Assembly (NCBI RefSeq): GCF_049056525.1 | Contig: NZ_JBHUPT010000063.1 | Span: forward strand, 1-64,000 | Source of the DNA: Leisingera coralii | Lineage (GTDB): Bacteria > Pseudomonadota > Alphaproteobacteria > Rhodobacterales > Rhodobacteraceae | DNA: 64,000 nucleotides | Direction of reading: 5' to 3' | Part shown: positions 35,056-42,843 of the stretch, piece after piece | How positions within the stretch are numbered: the stretch's first letter is position 1 | Layout of the letters: the number at the start of each line of letters is the position of its first letter | Translations under genes and position numbers: made by a program | The notes under the pieces: generated by a model | Told to the model about the DNA's origin: nothing | The model's input: the letters and a program-made list of their open reading frames with translations, nothing else | Databases searched by the model: none

Positions 35056-35625
35056 TTACAGAGGGACAACCTCCGCCACCTCTTCCGGCGGCAGGTCCGC
35101 CAGCATCTGCGTCACGGTTTTCTGCAAAACCGGATGCTGCCAGCGCGGCGCGATATCCTTGAGCGGCACCAGCACAAAGGCACGGTCCTGGATGCGCGGA
35201 TGCGGCAGGATCAGCTGCTCCGGCGCCTCCTGCATCTGGCGCTCCAGCGGCAGCCCCTGCCAGCGGGCGAACCCGGCGGTGTCCGGCAGCACCGCACCGC
35301 CGTGATCCAGCAGATCCATATCCAGCGTGCGCATCCCCCAGCGCTGCTCCCGCACCCGGGCAAACTGCGCCTCAACCTCATGCAGCCGCGCCAGCAGATC
35401 GCCTGCCGACAGGGCGGTTTCCACCGCTACAGCGGCGTTCACATAATCGGGGCCTGCACCGGCCGGAAAGCAGGGCGTGCGGAAGAACCGGGAGACGCTG
35501 CGCAGCCTCACATCCTCCGCCTGCAGGGCGGCAATGGCCTTTGACAAGGTGACTTGCGGCGCATCAGCGTCAGCCGGCAGGTTACCGCCAAGTGCGATCA
35601 GCGAAAGTTTCCGGTTTGCGGCCAT
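35056..35625 (-). CDS. folK: 2-amino-4-hydroxy-6-hydroxymethyldihydropteridine pyrophosphokinase
   Basis: FolK (HPPK) transfers pyrophosphate from ATP to the pterin in folate synthesis. The 189-residue protein has the ALGGN start motif, the RWGMRTLDMDLL block with metal-binding Asp residues, and HPRIQDRAFVLVPL. The N-terminal beta strand is preceded by a short basic tail. No other folate gene is adjacent. Confidence 0.94.
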   Translation of the reverse strand: MAANRKLSLIALGGNLPADADAPQVTLSKAIAALQAEDVRLRSVSRFFRTPCFPAGAGPDYVNAAVAVETALSAGDLLARLHEVEAQFARVREQRWGMRTLDMDLLDHGGAVLPDTAGFARWQGLPLERQMQEAPEQLILPHPRIQDRAFVLVPLKDIAPRWQHPVLQKTVTQMLADLPPEEVAEVVPL

Positions 35626-35762
35626 TTTTGACCCTATTTCAGAATGGCAGTATACTTGCGGCAGATGACAAATAACTTACATTAAGTCCACCCGTTTCGC
35701 CGATTTCAAGCTCACACTCACGGAACTCAAGGCTGAGGCGGATATACCGGAAGGAACATTTG

Positions 35763-36332
35763 ATGTTTTACAAAGACGAACGGCTTGCGCTGTTCATAGA
35801 CGGGTCAAACCTGTACGCCGCGGCCAAGGCGCTCGGGTTCGACATCGACTACAAGCTTCTGCGGCAGGAATTCATGCGCCGCGGCAAGCTGCTGCGCGCC
35901 TTTTATTACACCGCCCTGCTGGAGAATGACGAGTATTCTCCGATCCGGCCGCTGGTTGACTGGCTGCATTACAACGGCTTCACCATGGTCACCAAACCGG
36001 CCAAGGAATACACCGACAGCCTGGGCCGCCGCAAAGTCAAAGGCAACATGGATATCGAGCTTACCGTCGATGCCATGGAGCTGGCGCCGCGGGTGGACCA
36101 TATCGTGCTGTTCTCGGGCGATGGGGATTTCCGCCCGCTGATTGCCAGCCTGCAGCGCCAGGGCGTGCGTGTTTCGGTGGTCTCGACCATCCGCAGCCAG
36201 CCGCCGATGATCTCTGACGATCTGCGCCGCCAGGCCGACAATTTCATCGAGCTGGAAGAGCTGCGCGACGTGATCGGCCGCCCGCCGCGCGAGCAAAGCG
36301 ATCAGCGCTCGGCAACCGTCGCGCACGGCTAA
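35763..36332 (+). CDS. NYN domain protein (LabA/DUF88 family)
   Basis: NYN domains are PIN-like nucleases. The 189-residue protein shows LALFIDGSNLY with acidic Asp13, KGNMDIELTVDAMELA and VLFSGDGDFRPLI, the conserved acidic positions of the family. It may cut RNA or DNA, but activity is inferred. AAGGA lies 7 bases before ATG 35763. It is divergent from folK and convergent to the cytochrome gene. Confidence 0.85.
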   Translation: MFYKDERLALFIDGSNLYAAAKALGFDIDYKLLRQEFMRRGKLLRAFYYTALLENDEYSPIRPLVDWLHYNGFTMVTKPAKEYTDSLGRRKVKGNMDIELTVDAMELAPRVDHIVLFSGDGDFRPLIASLQRQGVRVSVVSTIRSQPPMISDDLRRQADNFIELEELRDVIGRPPREQSDQRSATVAHG

Positions 36333-36353
36333 GCAGAAGCAACCGCTTCATAC

Positions 36354-36391
36354 CCGGAGCAAGGCGCCAGATGGGGCGGCGCCTGCTCCGG
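36354..36391. repeat. Long inverted repeat between convergent genes
   Basis: CCGGAGC-A-AGGCGCC (36354-36368) is fully complementary to GGCGCCT-GCTCCGG (36378-36391) except for a single bulge, with a 9-base loop. It sits between the ends of the NYN and cytochrome genes and has no T run. It may terminate transcription from both sides. Confidence 0.5.
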
Positions 36392-36397
36392 ACCAAA

Positions 36398-36859
36398 TCA
36401 ATCGTTCGCCTGGCTGTTAATCTGGTTGTGGCGGGCGATTATCTCTGCGGGCCAGCGGCTTTTGATATAGGCCAGCACCGCCAGCATCTCCTCTTCAGTC
36501 AGCACACCGGCATAGCCGCCCATGCGGCTGCGGTAGCCATTGCCGACCAGCTGGGCAACGCCGTGCCTGGTGATCTCCAGCAACTGCGCGTCCGAGTGGT
36601 GCCAGGTGTGGCCGCTTTCGTCCTGCGGCGGCGCAGGCAGATAGCCCTCGCTGTCCCGCTGCTGCCAATTGGGTTCGCCCTGCAAGTCCTCTCCGTGGCA
36701 GCTGGCGCAATGGTCCAGATAAATCACCTGCCCCTCGGCCACCGCCCCCGGATCCTTGTAAGGCAGGAGCCCGGCTGCCTGCGGATCGCTCTCCGCCAGC
36801 CAGTAATACGCAGCCGCCGCCAACCCGGCCGCAGCGGTAAAGGCAATCACCTGTTTCAC
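36398..36859 (-). CDS. Class I cytochrome c, membrane-anchored
   Basis: The 153-residue protein has an N-terminal hydrophobic segment (about 4-20) that may be an anchor or signal, a heme-binding CASCH (Cys51, Cys54, His55), and a probable axial Met in RSRMGGY. It is a periplasmic electron carrier or a subunit-like cytochrome; its partners are unknown. The start is GTG at 36859, with GAGG 6 bases upstream. An ATG far upstream would give 50 residues of unlikely sequence. Confidence 0.83.
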   Translation of the reverse strand: MKQVIAFTAAAGLAAAAYYWLAESDPQAAGLLPYKDPGAVAEGQVIYLDHCASCHGEDLQGEPNWQQRDSEGYLPAPPQDESGHTWHHSDAQLLEITRHGVAQLVGNGYRSRMGGYAGVLTEEEMLAVLAYIKSRWPAEIIARHNQINSQAND

Positions 36860-37001
36860 GCTGCCCTCATGCCTTTTGCTGTCCAAGGCGGGCTTTTGCC
36901 GCCTTCCCCCGCAGGAACCTCCAATCACAAACCTGTGATGCCGCCCGGGCACTGGACCTTGCCGCCTGAACCGCTTACCTCTGGCCCGCAAGGAGACGCC
37001 A

Positions 37002-37952
37002 ATGACCAAGCCAGCCCTGACCCTCTACCTCGCCGCACCGCGCGGCTTCTGCGCCGGAGTGGACCGCGCCATCAAGATTGTCGAAATGGCAATCGGCAAA
37101 TGGGGTGCGCCGGTCTATGTCCGCCACGAGATCGTGCACAACAAGTTCGTGGTCGACTCCTTGCGCGAAAAAGGCGCGGTCTTCGTCGAGGAGCTGGACG
37201 AATGCCCCGATGACCGGCCGGTGATCTTCTCGGCCCACGGGGTGCCGAAGTCGGTGCCCGCCGCGGCCGAAGCGCGTGAAATGATCTATGTCGATGCCAC
37301 CTGCCCGCTGGTCTCCAAGGTGCATATCGAGGCCCAGCGCCACGCGGAAAACGGCTTGCAGATGATCATGATCGGCCACAAGGGCCACCCGGAAACCATC
37401 GGCACCATGGGCCAGCTGCCCGAAGGCGAGGTGCTGCTGGTCGAAACCGTCGCGGACGTGGCCACGGTAGAGGTCCGCGATCCGGACCGCCTCGCCTATG
37501 TCACCCAGACCACCCTGTCGGTCGATGACACCAAGGGGATCGTCGCAGCGCTGGAAAAGCGCTTCCCCAACATCGTGGGCCCGCACAAGGAAGACATCTG
37601 CTATGCCACCACCAACCGTCAGGAGGCGGTGAAATCGGTGGCGCCCAAGGCCGATGCCCTCCTGGTGGTTGGCGCACCCAACTCCTCCAACTCCCGCCGC
37701 CTGGTCGAAGTCGGCGCCAAGAACGGCTGCGACTACGCCCAGCTGGTGCAGCGGGCCGAAAACATCGACTGGCGCGCGCTGGAGGGCATACGATCCGTCG
37801 CCATCACCGCCGGCGCCTCCGCTCCGGAACTGCTGGTCAACGAGGTGATCGACGCTTTCCGCGCCCGCTATGACGTGACCGTCGAGGTGGTGGAAACCGC
37901 CGTCGAAACCGTGGAGTTCAAGGTGCCCCGCGTTTTGCGGCAGCCCGCGTAA
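37002..37952 (+). CDS. ispH: 4-hydroxy-3-methylbut-2-enyl diphosphate reductase
   Basis: IspH makes IPP and DMAPP in the last step of the MEP isoprenoid pathway. The 316-residue iron-sulfur enzyme has cysteines in GFCAGV (Cys17), DATCPLV and ICYATTNRQ, the three ligands of the 4Fe-4S cluster, plus the AHGVP and QTTLSVDDT motifs. It is divergent from the cytochrome gene and is followed by a probable terminator. Confidence 0.96.
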   Translation: MTKPALTLYLAAPRGFCAGVDRAIKIVEMAIGKWGAPVYVRHEIVHNKFVVDSLREKGAVFVEELDECPDDRPVIFSAHGVPKSVPAAAEAREMIYVDATCPLVSKVHIEAQRHAENGLQMIMIGHKGHPETIGTMGQLPEGEVLLVETVADVATVEVRDPDRLAYVTQTTLSVDDTKGIVAALEKRFPNIVGPHKEDICYATTNRQEAVKSVAPKADALLVVGAPNSSNSRRLVEVGAKNGCDYAQLVQRAENIDWRALEGIRSVAITAGASAPELLVNEVIDAFRARYDVTVEVVETAVETVEFKVPRVLRQPA

Positions 37953-37991
37953 TCCCCCCGGGAGCAATCCAGGTTACAGAAAACACACCCG

Positions 37992-38036
37992 CCGCGGGCT
38001 AATCGTGTTACGCATTAGTCCCCGGGCATTTTTTCT
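37992..38036 (+). terminator. Probable terminator after ispH
   Basis: The stem GGGCTAAT / ATTAG-T-CCC (37996-38003 and 38014-38022) has one bulge and is followed after a GC tract by six T residues. The match is imperfect. Confidence 0.45.
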
Positions 38037-38048
38037 GGAGCCGCATCC

Positions 38049-38663
38049 ATGATTACGCTGCACTTTCTGATTACCGCATTTGTTGTCGTCCTCGCCCCCG
38101 GCACGGGCGTCATCTACACGCTGGCCCTGGGCCTTGGGCAGGGCTGGCGCGCCTCCATTTGGGCAGCGGTTGGCTGCACATTCGGTATCTTGCCCCACCT
38201 CGCCGCCGCTACCCTGGGGCTGGCGGCTGTCCTGCACAGCTCCGCCCTGCTGTTCCAGATCGTCAAAGCAGCGGGCGTCGCCTATCTGCTGTATCTCGCC
38301 TGGCAGGCCCTGCGCAGCGGCGGGGCGCTGGCGGTGGATTCCAAGCGCACCAGCCAGCCCGGCTGGAAAATCGCCTGGCGCGGGGCGCTGATCAACATCC
38401 TGAACCCCAAGCTGTCGGTGTTCTTCCTGGCACTGCTGCCGCCGTTCCTGAGCGGCAATCCCGCCAGCGCCACGCTGGAGATGTCAGTTCTGGGCCTGGT
38501 CTTCATGGCGATGACCTTTGCCATCTTCGTGCTCTACGGGTTGTTCGCCGCCCAGGCCCGCACCTATCTTCTCAACAGCGAGCGGGTGCTGAAGTGGATG
38601 AGCCGCGGCTTTGCCGCCGTCTTTGCAGGCCTCGCCGCCCGGCTGGCAGCGGAACGCGCCTGA
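38049..38663 (+). CDS. LysE family amino-acid exporter
   Basis: LysE/RhtB proteins export amino acids such as lysine or homoserine. The 204-residue protein has about six transmembrane helices and the family N-terminal motif PGTGVIYTLALGLGQGWRA. The substrate is not known. The methyltransferase gene follows 22 bases downstream on the same strand, so the pair may be co-transcribed. Confidence 0.88.
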   Translation: MITLHFLITAFVVVLAPGTGVIYTLALGLGQGWRASIWAAVGCTFGILPHLAAATLGLAAVLHSSALLFQIVKAAGVAYLLYLAWQALRSGGALAVDSKRTSQPGWKIAWRGALINILNPKLSVFFLALLPPFLSGNPASATLEMSVLGLVFMAMTFAIFVLYGLFAAQARTYLLNSERVLKWMSRGFAAVFAGLAARLAAERA

Positions 38664-38685
38664 CTGCTGCCGCGGAGGTGACCAG

Positions 38686-39285
38686 ATGAGCGATGACAGA
38701 ACAATCAGCGTCTACGACGAGCGCGCCGCGGAATACGCCGAGCGCTTTGCCGGCGGCACGGACGCAGGGGAAGAGTCCGACTTCCAGGCTTTCACCGGCC
38801 GGCTTCCGGAGGGCGGCGCGGTGCTGGATCTCGGCTGCGGCCCCGGCCATTGGGCAGCGCGCTTCCGGGACGCAGGCTACCGGGTGGCTGCCCTGGACGC
38901 TTCGCCGGAAATGGCGGAAGCCGCCCGCAGCGCCTATGGGATCGAGGTCACCGTCACAGGGTTTCACGCCCTGGATGCCGAAGCGGTCTTTGACGGTGTC
39001 TGGGCCTATTTCAGCCTGCTGCACGTGCCGCGGGCGGAACTTGCCATCCATCTCTCCGCCGTGCACCGGGCGCTGGCCCCTGGCGGAACATTGTGCCTGG
39101 CGATGAAACTGGGTGAAGGCGAAGGCCGCGATGAGCTGGGCAGGTTCTATGCCTACTACAGCGAGGAAGAGCTGCGCGAAAAACTCGAAACCGCCGGTTT
39201 CACCGTCCTTGGCAGCCGCCGCGGCGAGGGCAAAGGACTGGCTGGCACTGCCCAAGAGTTCGTAGTATTGACCGCACATGCCTGA
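38686..39285 (+). CDS. Class I SAM-dependent methyltransferase
   Basis: The 199-residue protein has the SAM-binding motif I VLDLGCGPGHWA and the motif region LDASPEMAEAARS, with the downstream HVPRAEL and GGTLCLAMKLG segments of small-molecule methyltransferases. The substrate is unknown. A near-perfect GGAGGTGA lies 6 bases before ATG 38686. Its end overlaps rnhA by 8 bases, so the two are coupled. Confidence 0.88.
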   Translation: MSDDRTISVYDERAAEYAERFAGGTDAGEESDFQAFTGRLPEGGAVLDLGCGPGHWAARFRDAGYRVAALDASPEMAEAARSAYGIEVTVTGFHALDAEAVFDGVWAYFSLLHVPRAELAIHLSAVHRALAPGGTLCLAMKLGEGEGRDELGRFYAYYSEEELREKLETAGFTVLGSRRGEGKGLAGTAQEFVVLTAHA

Positions 39286-39742
39286 TTTGTTTGCTTATAC
39301 CGACGGCGCCTGCTCTGGAAATCCCGGCCCCGGCGGCTGGGGCGTCCTGCTGCGCGCCATGGACGGTGACACCATCGTCAAAGAAAAAGAACTCAGCGGC
39401 GGCGAGGCCGAGACCACCAACAACCGGATGGAACTGCTGGCCGCGATCAACGCGCTGGAGAGCCTGGCGCGGCCGTCCACGATCACCGTGGTCACTGACT
39501 CGGCCTATGTGAAGAACGGCGTCACCGGCTGGATCCACAGCTGGAAGAAGAACGGCTGGAAGACCTCCAGCAAGAAGCCCGTGAAGAATGTCGAACTGTG
39601 GCAGCGGCTGGACGAGGCCCAGCGCCGTCACAAGGTGACATGGGAATGGGTCAAGGGCCACGCAGGCCACCCCGAGAACGAACGCGCGGATGAACTGGCC
39701 CGGGCCGGCATGGCCCCTTTCAAGAAGAAGAAAAGCGCCTGA
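39278..39742 (+). CDS. rnhA: Ribonuclease HI
   Basis: RNase HI degrades the RNA strand of RNA-DNA hybrids. The 154-residue protein shows the four catalytic acidic regions: DGACSGNPGPGGWG (Asp9), NNRMELLA, TDSAYVKNG, and the C-terminal KGHAGHPENERADELA with the catalytic His. It overlaps the upstream methyltransferase by 8 bases. Confidence 0.96.
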   Translation: MPDLFAYTDGACSGNPGPGGWGVLLRAMDGDTIVKEKELSGGEAETTNNRMELLAAINALESLARPSTITVVTDSAYVKNGVTGWIHSWKKNGWKTSSKKPVKNVELWQRLDEAQRRHKVTWEWVKGHAGHPENERADELARAGMAPFKKKKSA

Positions 39743-39758
39743 TGCGCGAGGCCAATGC

Positions 39759-40382
39759 ATGAGCTTTCTGACCCTGCTCGACTACGCCTCGGTGCTGGTC
39801 TTCGCCCTCACCGGGGCGCTGGTTGCCAGCCGGGCGCAGCTCGACATTGTCGGCTTTGCCTTCGTCGCCTGCCTGACGGCGGTTGGCGGCGGCACGGTCC
39901 GGGATCTGCTGCTGAACCGTGATCCGGTGTTCTGGGTCGGTGACCCCAACTACATCCTGCTGGCAGCGGGCGCCGCGGTGGCGGTGTTCTTTACCGCGCA
40001 TCTGGTGGAAAGCCGAATGCGGTGGGTGATCTGGCTGGACAGCTTTGCCCTGGCGGTTGCCGTGCCCGCCGGCACCGGCGCGGCGATAGCACTGGGAAAA
40101 GGGCCTGTGATCGTGGTGCTGATGGGCATGGCCACCGGTTCGCTGGGCGGGCTGATGCGCGATGTGGTCTGTAACGAGGTGCCGCTGGTCCTGAAACAGG
40201 GCGAGCTTTACATCACCTGCGCCATGGCCGGCGCGATCACTGCCGTTCTGGCAATCTCGGCGGGGCTGGAGCTGCGGTTTGCCCTGCTCGCCTGCGCCGG
40301 CGTCTGCTGGACCCTGCGCGCGGGCTCGATCACCTTCGGCTGGCACCTGCCCGTCTACAAGAGCCGCCCGCCGCGCAGCTGA
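39759..40382 (+). CDS. Trimeric intracellular cation channel-like protein (UPF0126)
   Basis: The 207-residue protein is hydrophobic with two similar halves, GFAFVACLTAVGGGTVRDLLLNR and LMGMATGSLGGLMRDVV. This matches the UPF0126 family, now related to TRIC channels. It probably passes monovalent cations. The ATG at 39759 begins MSFLTLLDYAS; upstream codons would be in rnhA. It follows rnhA with a short gap. Confidence 0.85.
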   Translation: MSFLTLLDYASVLVFALTGALVASRAQLDIVGFAFVACLTAVGGGTVRDLLLNRDPVFWVGDPNYILLAAGAAVAVFFTAHLVESRMRWVIWLDSFALAVAVPAGTGAAIALGKGPVIVVLMGMATGSLGGLMRDVVCNEVPLVLKQGELYITCAMAGAITAVLAISAGLELRFALLACAGVCWTLRAGSITFGWHLPVYKSRPPRS

Positions 40383-40392
40383 GCCTGCGCCT

Positions 40393-40629
40393 CTACCGCT
40401 GAATATAGCGCTGCCAGAGCCAGATCAGCACCAGGGCGCCCAGGACCGCGCCGACGAACCCCGCCATGAAGCCCATCACGGCAAGCAAGCCCCGCAGAAC
40501 CAGCCCGCCCACCAGCGCCCCCGCCATGCCGATACAGACCGTGGTGATGATATCGGTCTCCAGACGCATCAGCCGGGTTGCGAGGAAGCCTGCCGCGGCA
40601 CCGATGATGATCAGGGCAATGATGGGCAT
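40393..40629 (-). CDS. GlsB/YeaQ/YmgE-type small membrane protein
   Basis: The 78-residue protein begins MPIIALIIIGAAAGFLA and has three hydrophobic segments, matching the GlsB/YeaQ/YmgE family associated with stress response. Function is unknown. GGAGGCGAGGC precedes ATG 40629. It lies directly after fmt on the same strand. Confidence 0.8.
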   Translation of the reverse strand: MPIIALIIIGAAAGFLATRLMRLETDIITTVCIGMAGALVGGLVLRGLLAVMGFMAGFVGAVLGALVLIWLWQRYIQR

Positions 40630-40642
40630 GCCTCGCCTCCGG

Positions 40643-41548
40643 TTACAGGCGGCTGCCCTTCGGAACCGGGAAGCCGCGCAGGAATACATCCGGATCCTGC
40701 GCGCTTTTGCCCGCCCGTTGCAAGCGCAGCAGCTGCACCGCTCCGGTTCCGCAGGCAATGGTCAGAGCGTCATCCAGCACCTCGCCCGGCGCGCCCTGCC
40801 CCTCTGCCAGGCGCGACGCCAGCAGCTTGACCCGCTGGCCTTCGATCTCGCACCAGGCGCCGGGGAAGGGGGACAGCCCGCGGATCTTGCGGTCAACCTC
40901 CGCCGCCGGGCGGGACCAGTCGATCTGTGCCTCGCCCTTGTCGATCTTTTCGGCGTAGGTAACGCCCTCTTCGGGCTGCACCTCCGGCGTCAGGTCGGGC
41001 AGGCAGCTCAACGCCTCAACGATCAGCCCCGCGCCCATTTCAGACAGCCGGTCATGCAGCTGGGCGGTGGTTTCCTCTGCACCGATCGCGGTGGCCTCTC
41101 GCAGCAGCACCGGGCCGGTGTCGAGCCCCGCCTCCATCTGCATGATGCAAATACCGGTTTCCGCATCGCCCGCCATGACCGCCCGGTGGATCGGCGCCGC
41201 CCCGCGCCAGCGCGGCAACAGGCTCGCGTGGATGTTCAGGCAGCCATGTTCCGGCGCGTCCAGAATGGCCTGCGGCAGGATCAGCCCGTAGGCTACGACC
41301 ACCGCAATATCAGCGTTCAGCGCTGCAAATTCCGCCTGCTCCTCGGCGCCTTTCAGCGAGACCGGGTGGCGCACTTCCAGCCCCAAGGCCGCGGCGCGGG
41401 CGTGGACGGGGGTTGGACGGTCCTTCTTGCCGCGGCCCGCAGGCCGGGGCGGCTGACAGTAGACGGCGGCAATCTCGTGCCCGGCTTCTACCAGCGCGTC
41501 CAGCACCGGCACCGAGAAGTCAGGTGTTCCCATGAAGATGATGCGCAT
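40643..41548 (-). CDS. fmt: Methionyl-tRNA formyltransferase
   Basis: Fmt formylates initiator Met-tRNA using 10-formyl-THF. The 301-residue protein has MRIIFMGTPDFSVPVLD, the catalytic region HASLLPRWRGAAPI with catalytic residues, GLDTGPVL, and a C-terminal tRNA-binding domain. ATG 41548 was chosen over upstream codons because homology starts there. Together with def (42.2-42.7 kb) it forms the usual initiation pair, here separated by a deformylase paralogue. Confidence 0.96.
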   Translation of the reverse strand: MRIIFMGTPDFSVPVLDALVEAGHEIAAVYCQPPRPAGRGKKDRPTPVHARAAALGLEVRHPVSLKGAEEQAEFAALNADIAVVVAYGLILPQAILDAPEHGCLNIHASLLPRWRGAAPIHRAVMAGDAETGICIMQMEAGLDTGPVLLREATAIGAEETTAQLHDRLSEMGAGLIVEALSCLPDLTPEVQPEEGVTYAEKIDKGEAQIDWSRPAAEVDRKIRGLSPFPGAWCEIEGQRVKLLASRLAEGQGAPGEVLDDALTIACGTGAVQLLRLQRAGKSAQDPDVFLRGFPVPKGSRL

Positions 41549-41714
41549 CAGTGTCCCCGTCCGCCCCTTGGTTACCTTGCCGCACACATAGACGGGCTTG
41601 CCTGAAACAACGCAGGTTCGCGCCTGGTCCCGGGGTGGGCGTTTCGCGCTCGCCCTAGGGGCGGGGCTGGGCGCGAACCGGGCCGCAGGCGGCCCGGGAG
41701 TTCGATATCCGGCC

Positions 41715-42212
41715 TCAGCCGTTCAGCTTCTTGGCCTTGCGGACCAGCATGTCGCGCTTCACCTTGCTCAGCCGGTCGAAATACATCTTGCCATTCAGGT
41801 GGTCGATCTGGTGCTGAACCGAAGTCGCCTCGATCCCGACAAAATCGCGCCGGTCGATCATCCCCTGCTCATTCAGGTAGCGGACAGTGACAGCCCGCGG
41901 GCGTTTGATCTTGGCCGACACGCCCGGCAGGTTGGGGCTGGCCTCGTCATGCTCGCGCAGTTCGATCGAGGCATGCAGGATCTCCGGGTTAGCCAGTTTC
42001 ACGGCCCGGCCGCGCTCGGTGGAGCCATCCACCACCGCCAGGCGCAGCATCACCCCGATCTGATTGGCGGCCAGGCCCACGCCCGGCATCGCCTCCATGG
42101 TATCCACCATGTCATTCCAAATGTCGCGGATTTCGTCGGTGATCTCTGTCACCTCTTCAGCCTTAAGGCGCAGGCGCTTGTCGGGCCACGGCAGGCAGGT
42201 GCGGACGGTCAT
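41715..42212 (-). CDS. Peptide deformylase-like protein, predicted inactive
   Basis: The 165-residue protein aligns over its length with the def product beside it. Motif 1 GVGLAANQIG is kept. In motif 2 the metal-binding Cys of EGCLS is Ser92 (EASPN), and in motif 3 the catalytic Glu of HEIDH is Gln135 (HQIDH); both metal His residues remain. Loss of the Cys ligand and the Glu predicts no deformylase activity. It may bind the ribosome or N-terminal peptides, or act as a decoy, but this is not known. Confidence 0.85.
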   Translation of the reverse strand: MTVRTCLPWPDKRLRLKAEEVTEITDEIRDIWNDMVDTMEAMPGVGLAANQIGVMLRLAVVDGSTERGRAVKLANPEILHASIELREHDEASPNLPGVSAKIKRPRAVTVRYLNEQGMIDRRDFVGIEATSVQHQIDHLNGKMYFDRLSKVKRDMLVRKAKKLNG

Positions 42213-42226
42213 GTCTGTAGGGTTCC

Positions 42227-42745
42227 TCAGGCGCGGGCGCGTTCGCGCTTCAGCTTCTGCATCTTGCGGGTGATCATCTGGCGCTTCAGCGGCTTCAGGT
42301 AATCAATGAACAGTTTGCCGTTCAGATGGTCGATTTCATGCTGCACGCAAGTCGCCCACAGCCCATCAAAGGTCTCGCGCTGCGCAGTGCCGTCGCGGTC
42401 CATCCATTCGACCTCAACCACCTTGGGGCGGGTCACCTCGGCATATTGATCCGGGATCGACAGGCAGCCTTCCTCATACACGTTGGTTTCGTCCGAAGAA
42501 GAGATGATCTGCGGGTTGAACATCACCAGCGGGCGCGGGTCGCCATCCTCTTCCTTAACGCAATCCAGCACGATCAGCCGCTGCAGGATACCGATCTGCG
42601 GCGCCGCCAGGCCGATGCCGGGGGCTGCATACATGGTTTCCAGCATGTCATCCGCCAGCACGCGCAACTCGTCGCTGAGGTCGGCCACAGGTGTGCAGAC
42701 CTTTTTCAGGCGGGGATCGGGATGGATCAGGATCTGTCTTTTCAT
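42227..42745 (-). CDS. def: Peptide deformylase
   Basis: Def removes the formyl group from nascent N-terminal methionine using Fe or Zn. The 172-residue protein has all three motifs: GIGLAAPQ (43-50), EGCLS with Cys94, and HEIDH with His136, Glu137 and His140. It begins MKRQILIHPDPRLKK, as usual for the family. An in-frame ATG at 42775 has a better ribosome site (AGGGGG) and would add 10 residues, so the start is not certain. It leads the def / def-like / fmt run. Confidence 0.95.
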   Translation of the reverse strand: MKRQILIHPDPRLKKVCTPVADLSDELRVLADDMLETMYAAPGIGLAAPQIGILQRLIVLDCVKEEDGDPRPLVMFNPQIISSSDETNVYEEGCLSIPDQYAEVTRPKVVEVEWMDRDGTAQRETFDGLWATCVQHEIDHLNGKLFIDYLKPLKRQMITRKMQKLKRERARA

Positions 42746-42843
42746 GAGCTTCATGTATGCGATCAGCCGCCCCATCGCAACGCCCCCTTGCGCCTGCCGC
42801 TGCAGCGATTAGCTTCGCTGCCAAACACAGGGGAGTTCACCAC

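Noticed and set aside
36398..37009. 203-residue form of the cytochrome starting at an upstream ATG
   Set aside because: The first 50 residues are basic and unlike a signal; the GTG at 36859 has a ribosome site and starts the hydrophobic segment.
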